From Chelonoidis abingdonii (lineage: Eukaryota > Chordata > Testudines > Testudinidae), in contig NC_133769.1 in the NCBI RefSeq assembly GCF_003597395.2, positions 43,128,034 through 43,192,033 of the forward strand: a DNA stretch of 64,000 nucleotides, in the 5' to 3' direction. The position numbers were made by a program, and so were the translations under genes. The notes under the pieces were generated by a model. The model was not told where the DNA came from, ran no database searches, and worked only from the letters and a program-made list of their open reading frames with translations. How positions within the stretch are numbered: position 1 is the first letter of the stretch; every line of letters starts with the position of its first letter. Below, one piece after another: positions 48,749 through 60,343 of this stretch.

Positions 48749-48841
48749 ATAACACATGTTATATAAATTATGAGCAATTATTTAAATCATGTTCATTAAT
48801 GAAGTTAATTTACATTAATAAAACAAACTAGAACATAACAT

Positions 48842-49310
48842 AACATAAGAAAGAACATAAGAATGGCCATACTGGGTCAGACCAAAGATTCATCAATGCC
48901 AGTATCCTGTCTTCTGACAGTGACCAACACCACTGGAGGGATAGCTCAGTGGTTTGAGTGTTGGCCTGCTAAACCCAGGGTTGTAAGCTCAATCCTTGAG
49001 GGGGCCATTTAGGAACCTAGGGCCAAAATCTGGGGATTGGCCCTGCTTTGAGCAGTGGTTTGGACTAGATGACCTCCTGAGGTCCCTTCCAACCCCAACG
49101 TTCTATGACTCACTCTATGTGCCCCAGAGGGAATGAACAGAACAGATTATCACCAAGTGATCCATTCCCAGCTTCTGGCAAACAGAGGCTAGGGACATTA
49201 TCCTGGCTAATAGCCATTGATGGACCTATCCTCCATGAATTTATCTAGTTCTTCTTTTTTAACCTTGTTACAGTCTTGGCCATCACAAAATCCTCTTTGC
49301 TGTTTAGCCA
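48842..49310 (-). repeat. CR1-family 3' end, split by a SINE
   Basis: On the minus strand the sequence ends in TTCTTATG units and carries TGGTCTGACCCAGTATGGCC, the same 3' end as the 34772 element. It stops at about 48934 and resumes at about 49111 with CTATGTGCCCCAGAGGGAAT. Confidence 0.8.
48935..49110 (+). repeat. tRNA-derived turtle SINE, near full length
   Basis: The head GGAGGGATAGCTCAGTGG gives the A box. GGGTTGTAAGCTCAATCC is the B-box region. The tRNA-unrelated body has TGGTTTGGACTAGATGACCT and ends CGTTCTATGACT. It sits inside a CR1 3' end. It is not a functional tRNA gene: the cloverleaf does not close. Confidence 0.88.
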
Positions 49311-49439
49311 CAGTGTCACTTTTTTGGTTCTCTTAATATGTTTTTTAATTTGTGGTATACATTTAAGTTGAGACTGTTTTTGGTGTCTTTAAAAAGTTTC
49401 TATGCATCTTGCAGGGATTTCGCTTTTGTTGCTGTACCT

Positions 49440-49640
49440 TTTAAATTCTGTTTAAGTACCTCATTTTTGTGTAGTCCCCATTTCTGAAATTAAATGCTAC
49501 AGCATTAGGCTGCTGTGGTGGTTTCCCCTTTACAGGGATGTTACATTTAATTATATTATAGTCATATTATAGCGATCCAGCTATATTCACCTCTTGGACC
49601 AGATCCTGTGCTTCACTTAGTGCCTTAATTGACTTGGCTC
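49440..49640 (-). repeat. CR1-like ORF2 fragment, endonuclease side
   Basis: The block around 49484-49612, including TTTCTGAAATTAAATGCTAC and CTCTTGGACCAGATCCTGTG, resembles the 5' half of turtle CR1 ORF2 in reverse orientation. No open frame remains. It is collinear with the ORF1-like frame at 51659 and the 3' end at 48842. Confidence 0.5.
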
Positions 49641-49699
49641 ATTAGCACTGATGCCCCACTTGGTAAGGCAACTCCCATCTTTTCATATGCTGTGTCTTA

Positions 49700-49815
49700 T
49701 ACCTCACTACTGTATTTTCCATTCCATGCATCTGATGAAGTGGGTTTTAGCTCATGAAAGCTTATGCCCAAATAAATTTGTCAGTCTCTAAGATGCTACA
49801 AGGACTCCCCATTGT
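49700..49815 (-). repeat. Short interspersed element, reverse
   Basis: The order CATCTGATGAAGTGGGTTT, then AAAGCTTATGCCCAAATAAA, then CAGTCTCTAAGATGCTACAA matches the 19321 family in reverse. Confidence 0.75.
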
Positions 49816-49827
49816 TCTAGCTATATA

Positions 49828-51035
49828 CACTAACTCCTCACTTAAAGTCGTCCCAGTTAATGTTGTTATGTTGCTGATCAGTTATGGAACATGTTTGTTT
49901 AAGTTGTGCAATGTTCTGTTCTGATGTCATTTGGCAGCCGCCTGCTTTGTCCACTGCTTGCAGGAAGAGCAGCCCATTGCAGCTAGCTGGTGGGGGCTTG
50001 GAACCAGGGTGGATCAACAGCCCCCCTATCAGCTCCCCCTATCAGCTCCTCTCTCCCCTAAATCCCTGTGCAGCAGCTGACCAGCAGGCTAGCAATTGCA
50101 GCTATCCCTTCCCCTACAGCCATGTGCTGCTCCTGCCCTCTGCCTTGGAGCTGCTCCCCGAGATTCCTGCTTGCTGTGCAGATGTGGGAGGGGAGGAAAA
50201 GGGGGGCTGTCAGGGTGACCTCCACTCCGCTGCTCCTGCACCCCGCTTACCCCATCTTCCATAGAGCAGGGGGGGCACACGACAGGGCTCAGGATAGAGG
50301 GAGCTTGCTGGCAGCCAGGGGCGACTCTAGACATTTCTCCACCCCAAGCACGGTGGCATGACATGGGGGTGCTCTGCTGGTTGCTGGGAGGGCAGCATGC
50401 AGCTCCGGTGAACCTCCCGCAGGCATGTCTGCGGAGGGTCCGCTGGTCTTGCGGTCCGCAGGTCCCACGGCTTTGGTGGACCACCCACAGGCATGCCTGC
50501 AGGCGGTCCACCGGAGCCGTGGGACCAGCGGACCCTCCACAGGCACTCCTGCGGGAGGTGCACCGGAGACGCCTGCTGCCCTCCCTGTGACTGGCAGAGC
50601 GCCCCGCGGCATGCCGCCCCAAGCATGTGCTTGGAGTGCTGGGGCCTGGAGCCGCCCCTGCTGGCAGCAGCTGCAGTCTCAGCAAGCTGATTTAATTAAC
50701 AAGGCAGTTTATTCAAAGGGGAAATGCGCGTCTCTCTCTCACACACATAATGTGTCTCTGTCTGCGATGCTGTCTCCCCTCCTTCCATTCCTGCTGTCTT
50801 GTAGAGTGTGAGAGTTAATCCTTGAAGTCTCAGCCAATTGCTAGTTCATCATTTATCAGTAAGGCAGTAAGGCAGTAAGACTCCTGCACCTCAACCAAGG
50901 TGAAAAAAAATTCCCTGGAACCTAACCCTTTCATTTACATTCATTCTTATGGGGAAATTAAATTTGCTTAATATCATTTCGCTTAAAGTCGTATTTTTCA
51001 GGAACATAACTACAACGTTAAGTGAGGAGTTACTG
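49828..51035. mobile_element. Pogo/Tigger-like DNA element, nonautonomous
   Basis: Ends CACTAACTCCTCACTTAA and, reversed, CAGTAACTCCTCACTTAA differ at one base. TA flanks both sides (49826-49827 and 51036-51037), the target made by Tc1/mariner and pogo transposases. A CAGT start is typical of Tigger-type elements. The mirrored GTTGTTATGTTGCTGA block just inside extends the inverted repeats to about 45 bp. No transposase frame. It contains a hAT element at 50316. Confidence 0.8.
50316..50660. mobile_element. hAT-like element nested in the pogo-like element
   Basis: The 345-bp GC-rich element has mirrored ends CAGGGGCGACTCTAG and GGAGCCGCCCCTG. A perfect 8-bp duplication CTGGCAGC is at 50308-50315 and 50661-50668. 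A long internal hairpin at about 50412-50560 has arms containing GGAGGGTCCGCTGGT and its near complement. The frames of up to 198 codons across it on both strands arise from this hairpin. Confidence 0.88.
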
Positions 51036-51039
51036 TATG

Positions 51040-51700
51040 TTTCTAATGATCGAATCCCCAATAACTATTACCTATCTCTTTCTAATAACTAGAGTTCCCT
51101 CCCCTGGAGAGGTACTCTCAGTGTGAGAGGATACCGCAACTTCATCTAAAAGGAGGGTCCCAACTATGGGATCATTTCCCTCTGCTCCAGTTGGATGTTC
51201 CCCATCCCTGAGACTTTTATTCTCCTCAACAGCACAGAGGCTGTCAGAGCGGGGGAGGGACCATGCTACTGTGTCCTGGAAAGTCTTATCTATGTACCTT
51301 TCTGGGTATCCTTAGGGTGACCAGACAGCAAATGTGAAAAATTGGGACGGGGCGGGGGGGTAATAGGAGTCTATATAAGAAAAAGACCCAGAAATCAGGA
51401 TTTTGCCTATAAAATCAGGACATCTGATCACTCTAGTTTCCCTTAACTCCTCCAGTTCAGCCACTCTGATCTCCAAAGCCCACACACAGTCTCTGAGGGC
51501 CAGGAGTTCCTTGCACTGAATGCACACATACCTCACCTGCCCATAGGGCAGGCAATCATACATGCTGCATTGGGTGCAATAAACTGGATAGCCCCCACTC
51601 TGTTGCTGGACTTCTGCCTGTATTCTCTTTTTACTTCTGCAGCTCATTCCTTTGTTCATGTTTTGTTTTTTATCTGGGGGTGTTTTTGGCTTTAAGTTTA
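51040..51700 (-). pseudogene. LINE ORF1-like gene remnant (zinc ribbon and coiled coil)
   Basis: The minus-strand frame starting at 51659 encodes two CxxC pairs (YCTQCS and YVCIQCK, about residues 26-50) followed by a heptad-like stretch ELLALRDCVWALEIRVAEL, about residues 50-75. This zinc-ribbon plus coiled-coil layout fits the ORF1 protein of CR1-type LINEs, which binds element RNA. A 119-bp MITE interrupts the gene at 51433-51315. Beyond it, a frame through about 51300-51060 continues with YIDKTFQDTVAWSLP. The reading frame is therefore mostly intact apart from the insertion. CR1 ORF1 identity is inference from layout and neighbours, and another LINE family is possible. Confidence 0.6.
51315..51433. 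mobile_element. Small MITE inside the ORF1-like gene
   Basis: The 119-bp unit has ends GGGTGACCAGACAG and ATCTGATCACTC, which are mirrored, and TA on each side (51313-51314 and 51434-51435). Inside are mirrored AAAATTGGGAC and AAAATCAGGAC phrases. Confidence 0.75.
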
Positions 51701-51721
51701 AAGAATATTAAGAGTATCTAT

Positions 51722-51743
51722 GCCCCCCCCCCACACACACACA
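51722..51743 (+). repeat. C-run followed by CA repeat
   Basis: A run of nine C and then about six CA units. Confidence 0.85.
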
Positions 51744-51745
51744 TG

Positions 51746-54700
51746 CTGCCCCTCTAAACTCCTTCGCAAAATTATTATGGCTTCTGACTGCTATGAAATC
51801 TATTATAAATCCACTCATACCTTGTCTACATGAACAATTAGACTTTGGCACGCTGGGGTGTGAATCTACCCCTCACCAGACTGCTTTGTTCTAACTATCT
51901 GCATGAATCCTGTTGATTTCTTTCTCAAAAAGGACTAGCTCAAGGTGCTTTAACAAATTGTCAGTGTGCATCAGCAGGGTGCACAGGGATAGTTAGACTA
52001 TGGCAGGCTAGTATAGGATAGATTCACTTCCCAGCTTGCCATGGTCTAATTATTCATGCAGACAAGACCGCACTCTGTTATATAAAAGTCAATAGAACAC
52101 AACATAACTGGTATCCAAAAATAGCCCTACAGAGGAGAGACCACTGTAATGTACTGCAGTTTATGATGCTGTTGCATTTATATAGTAACTTTGAACAAGG
52201 CACAGTGAAACTACATACCAATTCAATGTCATAGCTGAGGATAGATATCCAAAATAATTACTTTGATTTCCATCCTTACTGTAATCAATAGGTACACACC
52301 TTCCCTTTCTGGTCATTAATTCTATAATTTATAAAAAAAAAATTCACAGAAGGTTATCCTGTTTTGCTACATTCAATAACACTGAGAATTCAGTCATCAG
52401 TTGCAGCACCAATTAAATTAGCCTTGAGTGTTGAAAAATGCAAGAGGTGACTCCATTACCTGATTGCAACAGAGTGTCTCACCTATTACAGGCTTGGGTT
52501 AGCCAACCCTGATTAAAGAATGAACTACTGTGGGACAAGATGAGAGTGAGTGCCCTGAAAGAGCAGCAGGAGAATGTAGTGATGATGAAGGAAAGGAGGA
52601 GGGATGGGGATCAGAATCACAAACTGCTAAGAGTAATCAGGCTCCAGCAGAGAGTCCTACCAAGTAGGGAGTGGGAGTGGGCTGTCAAAAGCAAGGAAGA
52701 AAAGAAGTGTTTGGTGGACTTTAATTTGGGACTTCGAGTTTATCTTCTGTGAATAAACACAGACTCCAATGAGGGCTACTTTGACCACAGAAAAAGCATG
52801 TTGAGTCTACACAGGACTCTGAAGAGAGGGAAATAAAGGCAAAGTGCAGCAGAGTGACCTCTTCTCCAGAGGCAATTGATCCTGTTACACTGGTATTTGA
52901 GCCACATGTAAGGTGCCTAATGCACATTGAAGGTGGTTAACATGGGCTAGCAATTTAGTAGGCATTTTCAGTTGAGGGCTATCTGCTGTGGAGTACCTAG
53001 CCTGAAGTCCAGTGATAAAGTCCTGCCATTTTTAGAGCATGATATAAGGCTTATCTCTTTCTGCAAGCCTTCCCTTCAAATCTGAGTTGTAAAATGGCCC
53101 TGGTTGCATGCTCTAGGAAATACGCTACCTATATTTAATTCTGCACATCTTTACAATATGTGTAGCAGTAGATGGGAGTTCTGTTTGTTGACCTTGGAGA
53201 AACTGCAGTGGAATGGATTCCAGATATTACAGGGCAAAGTGCCTTAGAAATAAGTGTTTATGGGAAGAATCATATGACCTTTCCTCCCCTCCTCCCAAAG
53301 AAACCAATTTTTGTAATGAAGTTATTCGTTTTAGTTAATCCATACTCAAAGGCCAAACATAAATCTGTCAATGTGACAATATCAGTTTACCCATTCACTC
53401 AATAGTTTTTAGTGACAAAACTAATGTTCTTTCCTTCAGTGAGAAGCAAGCTGAATCTGATCTTCCCCAAACACTGCTTTCTGAACTAATGGGAGATATT
53501 GTAACACACACCAAGAGCACTGGTCACATTTGCAATATGTTTTCACATCTAGGAAATTTTGCACGTGAGATCATATTGAGTTTGAGGCAGCCTTGATATA
53601 CTGGGCAGGCACATTGGTTTAACCCTTAATACCAATAATATGGAAGATTATGCAGCTGCATAAGATGGAAAAAGTTTGCCATGATGCAACATATCTGTTT
53701 GCATAATTGCTGCCACATGACCCAGTGAGTTCACTGATCTGATTAATTACATCAGAGGTGATAAACTCTGTAATCTACTTAACCTTTAGAATTTCTATAA
53801 ATCACAAGAGTTTTTGTTGTTGGTGGTTTGTTTTTGTGGCAAGGCTGGCTGAGGTTGCAGCAACCCCTTGCCTTTCTTGATTGAGAAAAGTGCTCCCCTC
53901 ACCCTGGAGGTGTCCCTCCAAAATGTTTATTTGGGTTGATCCTGTAGTCAATGGGACCTGGGGCAGGATCACACTCTTTCTCAGGAAGTGAATGGCTTAG
54001 ACTACATATCCAATTACCAATGTCCTGTCACTTGTAGGAATCGTTTCCAATCCAGCCTAGCCTGAGATGAACCTTCAGAAGCTTGTATCTTAATATTTAG
54101 TTGCTTTGAGCCAACCTTGAAGTCCTTACTCAGTCAGAACTGAGTGAGCCTGAGTAAGGACCTGTTACAATATGGACTTGGACCTTTTGTATCTAGTTCT
54201 GTTTTTCACAGTGATGTACAACTGTGGGCTGCAGCCTCTTGGCAGAAGTTTCCCTTTGGATCCTTAAGGCAGTTCTCTGCTGAAATCTTCAGTTTCCACA
54301 TGCTATGTATGGGCCTGCCATTGTATATCATTGTGAAAAACAACATTGCTCTTTAAAAGCTTTTCACTGAATAACCAACAAGAACATGGAGATATAAATT
54401 TATGTGTAAATTCTATCATTTTGGCCCAGTGTGTCTCTGCTTCCCCCTCTCACCCATCCCCAAATGGGAGGGTAAGGCTGAATGAATCTCTCCATCACAG
54501 CAGCGTAGGAAACATTACTGCCATGGCATGGCACTTGAAGGACAGCAGATATCTTCTGGTCTCCGTAGAAAAAATCTTTGACACAGCATGAAGCCCTGGC
54601 TACGTTTATGCATTTATTCTTCCTCTACTAAAATGGCAGAACTGCAGATCTGACTATTCACCACATTAATTAAAACAGAAAGAAAATAGTGGGAAGTATT

Positions 54701-57700
54701 TCATGGTCAGTGTTTGAATATCATTATACATGTGCTGTAGAAAAATCTCCGATAATTTAGTACATCTGTAATCTGTAACTTTTGTAAAGCTGTCACATCT
54801 TAATATTTGTCTTGCAGAAAACCTTCTTTATATTTTTTCCATATATCATTAATATATTCAGCCCACTAATGTAGACTCTGCATTCTGTTCTGATAATAGG
54901 TAAAAATTATAGCGTTATTCAAGGTAAATTACTGTTTGGCCTCTGTACTTTATGACATGAGAGAAGAGATCTATATTAACCAAGGACAGGACAGATTAGC
55001 TGGTAATGAAGTGCTTTGCCATTTCTCCCCATACTTAGGGTTGACCCTAACTTTCTGTTACAGATCAAATTTTAAAACTCTCTCCCACACACACTTCACA
55101 AAACATGAGCAATGCCTCTGAAATATTGCGTTTGTTCCCCTCTGCCAGATGAGATTTCACTTATGGGTTTGTTTGTTTTGGGGAAATTTGGGGACAATTG
55201 GGTAATATGACTAAAAAAAATCAATTTTCATATTTAAAAACTATATCCCATAAATACTGTGGTGGAGAAACTTCACGTTTGGTTTATTCTCTGGGTCAGT
55301 GAGACAGACACTCGTGTCTTATTTTTTGTTATTGTTGTTTGTTTTTTCACTATAATCAGTTTGTTGCAGGGGCCCCTCTAAAAGATCTGTGCAATTTTAT
55401 AATTGATCTTTATATTACATATAATATATTATCTTTATATGTATAATACAATGTCCATAGGAATGGACATGAAAGAGATCTTGTCACGTCTATGAGCTCT
55501 GGCAGGGAAGAAACATATTCAGAATTCTGTATGAAAGGGTTTGAGTGTGAGGAGAGCTGTAAGCAGCTTGAAAGAAGGAAGAGTCTGATATAATAGACAA
55601 GCTTAGGTGCAGCAGAGTGTCAAGGTGAACATTATGCTACAACTTCTGTGCAGCCCAAGTGCTCCTCAGGGACTTTTGTATGGTTTACATTAGGGCTGGC
55701 CAGAAAAACAATGACTGATTTCATGAAAATGCTGAGGGAGAGGCCTTTAATTCCTGGTGGGTTCCTCCCAAGTTTCTGGTATTTCAAGTAAGTTGATCCA
55801 TGTCCCACAAAGTCCAGAGACCCCCCCGTCAACCTCTTCCCAGCACTGGCCATCCATCTATCCAGGAGGAGGAAGTTGGAGGAAGTATAGGGAGTTCTCT
55901 AAGACAGTGGGACCTTCTTCCAGTCCATTGTCTGTGTGTGCCTGTGGGCAGCGGTCCTCTGGACAACATGTACTGACTCCTTAGACTCCTTCTCAGAGCA
56001 GCAAGTGGGCACTGCCTGGGGTTCTCTGCCAGATGTTTCCTTTTCGTTCCCTTATTTTGACCTGGTTACTTGCCCCTTCTCCTTTATTATTCTTGTCAGT
56101 TGATAATCAGTTGATCTCTAGGCTCAGCAGCCCATTATCATTTAAGGGGGAGATGGGCCATTTATTGTTCTGATGTGCTCTGCCCACCATTTCTGTTATC
56201 AAATAGACTGATGCCATACATTTTCCATCTAGAGCTTTGGCATTAGAAATGTGCTCCTCTCCTTGTGGCACTAGAAGTCTTGCAGTGTGAGTTCATTCAG
56301 CAGAGGATGGCTGAAGTCACTCCTGAAAATTGACATAATGTTAGTAACTGATTACACTGATTTACATTGGGTGAGGATCTGGCCCAATGAAGTTACCTTG
56401 GTGTTAATCTGTGGTCCTCCACGTTTTCCATATCACATGATCTCTCCCAAAATGGGATCTACCTGGGACCCTCCTCCCATTTATCAACCTAGTAAGCGCA
56501 GGGTGGTCCTAACTCCCTGACACCTGTTCATGGCCTGAAGACTGAGAACCCTTGGTATAAATCTAATGTAGAGTCAGGCCTAGGAATCACAACAAGGTAA
56601 AATACAACCCACAGACTTTTGTAGTATCAGTAGAAAAGATATTCAAAGCAATCTATATTTTAGAGGAATACTTACTTTTTCTAGAAATAAAGCTTAATGC
56701 TTATTAAAACCCATCACATTAAAAAGTTACATAGATATACAAAAATTAAGTTACCAAAAAGAACTTTTTTTTATTTATAATCACTTCCATGTGTTACTAA
56801 CCCAGGATCCAGGGAGATGGTCTTGATTTTTTTAAAATAAATTTCATAATTCTGAAGAAACTAAAATGTAATATCATTCATTTGAAGATACCAGCTTTAA
56901 TCTGTGACCTTGGAAAAATTATTGATGCTAAGAATTATTTAAACTCTTAAACGATTGGATTGCAATGCCAAATAAATAGAAGATTTTCAGTATAGATCCT
57001 TTTTACTAGTTTATTCCCAAGTTTAGACTCTCCTGAGGCAATTCACATACTCTTGTACAAAAAGACTATAAATTTGGGGAAGCAGTAATTTTCAGGCAGC
57101 AGGAAATTGCATAGGAAATATAATAGCTCATCTATTTTTCCCCTTCTACTCTTTGATAAAGAAGAAATTGATACTCCAAAATGAAACTTGGCTGACAAAA
57201 TGCAAGCGGTTTATGTCAATTCTTCAGTACCAAACATTATATTTTATTGCCTGGTGCTAAAGTAGTGATCAGCACTGAAACTAGAATAGTCCAAAAAGTC
57301 ATAGCTTCTGCAGAAAAACAATTTACAGCTTGATTTGGCTTTTGACCTAAATGTAGAAACAGCCTTTGTGTCTATGGAGTCATGTTCAGTGACTGAGTCA
57401 ATAGTTCCTTGCTTACATGTACATTGGTTTCCGCTCACAGAACTTACTGTGTTTTTGTTTCTATAGATAAACAGGTAGAGCTTTTAAATCTTTCAGTTTC
57501 TTCCACTTAATTGGGCACTAGTCTTTATTTAGACTAGTAAACAAAGTGAAATTGTATAATATAAATTCACCAAACATCCACACTGAAGTCTGTGTCCCAT
57601 TATGAAATCCATGGAAGAAAACATCCAAAGACACCTATCCACCCATCAGTTTTACATTTCTACTCTCCATTCAGCAGTCTTATGTTTGGTGTTTAGAACT

Positions 57701-60338
57701 CTGAAATTCTATTCATGGCTTCTTTTTTCAATTACTTAAGGAGGGACAGGTGAAACAGATGGAATAAAAAGAGAGGAAAAATAAGCCTAAACCTCCATCC
57801 AAAAAATCAAAGGTGACTGTCAAAAATATTTAGGAAATTTTGGGGGGAAAATCAAGCCTGTTCATTTTCAGTTTTATGTAGTCTAACTGGAACAATTAAC
57901 TTAGTGAGAGAGGCTTTTTTGCAGTACGTCTGACAACTGAAAACAAGAAGCACTGAGAATATCAGGTAAACATCTTAATTTTTAAATGGCCATTTGAACC
58001 ATCTAAGTCTTTCTTTATGGAATTTCAGAGGTCACCAATATAAAGACAACAACATCTGCAAATAGTTACAAAACTGTGGAATCTGAACTACTACATTTTC
58101 CCCATATGGAATATGACTTAACAGCTGTATTACAGATCCTATTATGTGATTATTGCTATTAAAACTGATTTTAATGGTGATCACTGTATATCCCAAGGAC
58201 CAGAAACAAATAGAAATAGAGAAAATCTTTACCACTTATTATTTGATCATATTGAGTTCTCTACTCAGATAAGTTGTGTAATGCTTCTGGGTTTTTTTTT
58301 TTAATATTTAACATTTCAAAATGTCCAAAAGTTCTGTAGTCAGTTAAGAGATGCCATTAAAAGAATGTAAAATAATACATCTTCAATATCTAATTTTCCC
58401 TTTCATCTGAATTAAAACTCCTTGATTATCAATCTTACATTAGTTTTATTATTTGGCTTTAAAAAAGGAAAGAAGCTAAAATATAAGAGCAATACATGGA
58501 TTGCCTTTTAAACAGTCTTGGGATTGAAGTATTTAAAATAAAGATCAGGTTTTTCATCCCTTCAGATATTTCCTCTGCCTGAATAACCTAATCTTCACTC
58601 ATGCTAAGAAAGTGAAAGAATAACTAAAAAACCCAGAGTTGTGTGTAGTGGAAAAAAGATCCAATTATTTTTTTTACTGAAGTTTTAGCCTTTAACAAAT
58701 GTTAAATTCCACATATTTCTGGGGCCAATTATCAGGGCCCTAAACTGCTCAGTGCTTTACTACTGTTTGCAGCTTCTAAAATTGCTCTCCCGCATATGGA
58801 TAGAGAGATGGCAAAATGAAGATATACATCCCAATGTTTTTAATTTGGCTGTATTCATTGTAATAAGGGGTACGGATTTTGCTGAGGGATATCTATTACC
58901 AGACCGAGACTCAAACTTTTACGAGTTTCGACACAGACAACGTGAAATAGGCAAAGAACAGTAACAAAATCAGTAACCTATAAAAGGCGGCTGAGGCAGC
59001 ATCTTCTCTGAATATTTTATACTATGCAGTGTAGCACAACTTACCATTGTTACAATGAAAATATGAAAAGTTGAGTTTGTTCAAATGATTATTTCAGTGG
59101 ATATTTTGGCAAGTTATTTACTAGATATTTTTTTTTCATTTTGACAGGAGTAAGTGTCCGTATATTTAATACGCCAGCCTGCAGATGTTTCCTTTGTAAA
59201 AAAAAACAACAGAAAAACCTTCTCATAACATTGTTCATCACATTTCTGTTCATTAGCGAGCATGCAATGCTTTATTGGAGTTTGACCCCATGGCACATAA
59301 AAAAGCTCTAGAAGCCCTGAAAAATATTCAATCCACTATTTCTGTAACAAATTCATGACTCTCATGGAAACACAATGAAATTTATACTGTTCTTCTTTTA
59401 AAGAAAATGTTATACTACTTGCTGTGATGCTGTATTTTTCATACATATCTTTGTATAGCTGTAACCTCTCTAAAAATGATCTCTTGCATGCTGTTCGAAA
59501 ACATAAGTATGAGGTCTGTGCCTTTTAGATTGTAAAGTCTTTGAAGCAGGGATCAAGTTACCTATTTTGCATAGTTTTCTTATTATTGGGTAGTCCATAT
59601 ATCTACAATGCTGTGTCATTTAATAAATGGTAATAATAACACAAATATCACTATAAAATGGAATTCATGGAAATTAATTTGAGCTTTTTAAAGGGAGTGA
59701 ATCTAAAAAGCTCCTTTGAGAGTCCAAGAGTTGTAATTTCTGCATAGAGTTATTACTATCTATTAACCCCAGAATATTATTTTTCTTACAGGGCATTTAC
59801 AAACTATTTCTTTTAATTTATAACATTCATGGACAATATATAATAATCCACGGCTGTATATAGAAAGTACAGACAACATCGTTGTCAGCCAGTCATGACC
59901 ATTGGCATCAAAATCCCTTACTTCAACCTCATGCATAAAAGAATAAACTCCATTTTATTAGCTGGCACCCTGCAGCAGTCCCCCCCCCCCCCATGTGCTC
60001 CTTTCCTTCCTCACATCTCTTCATTAAGATTTGACTTCAGTGTAAATGGACAACCATTGTATTATCTTACAATAATTAATTTACATTCCGACAGAGAGAT
60101 ACCTTGCTTACGTCCTGTCTGGAAGGTATAGGGCATGTCACTTTTTGATTCCCTGGACATACTTTTCTGGTACAGATACATAAGTCCTTGCAGAGTATAT
60201 GTACATATTTCACAATGATAGCAATGATCAGTGACACCAGCTTTCATTTGAGACATCACATGACTTCCTTTGGAGAACTAGAATGTACACACCAGTCTCA
60301 TGAGATTTCTGGAACCCCTCACACTCCTTTGCCAGTTG
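51746..60338. other. Long unique stretch without genes
   Basis: Over 8.5 kb I see no gene and few repeats. A 12-bp-arm hairpin is at 54122-54161 (GTCCTTACTCAG and its complement). A piece of an old repeat near 56345-56400 has GATTTACATTGGG and GGATCTGGCCC. An ancient repeat tail is at 59515-59640 (TTTTAGATTGTAAAGTC onward). Homopolymer runs lie at 58290-58302 (T) and 59983-59994 (C). The 70-codon frame at 58752-58964 has no recognised domain. Confidence 0.45.
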
Positions 60339-60343
60339 GTATT

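Noticed and set aside
48935..49110. Possible tRNA gene
   Set aside because: It has A- and B-box like motifs but continues into a SINE body, and the anticodon arm and acceptor stem do not pair.
50089..50685. 198-codon minus-strand frame
   Set aside because: It spans the GC-rich hairpin of a hAT-like element with intact 8-bp duplication, and equally open frames occur on the opposite strand. No domain.
52540..52752. 70-codon Lys/Glu-rich frame
   Set aside because: The composition reflects purine-rich DNA. No homology is recognised and no neighbouring exons are visible.
58752..58964. Possible exon (70 codons, charged C-terminus)
   Set aside because: No recognised domain, no convincing splice pair, and no companion exon nearby.
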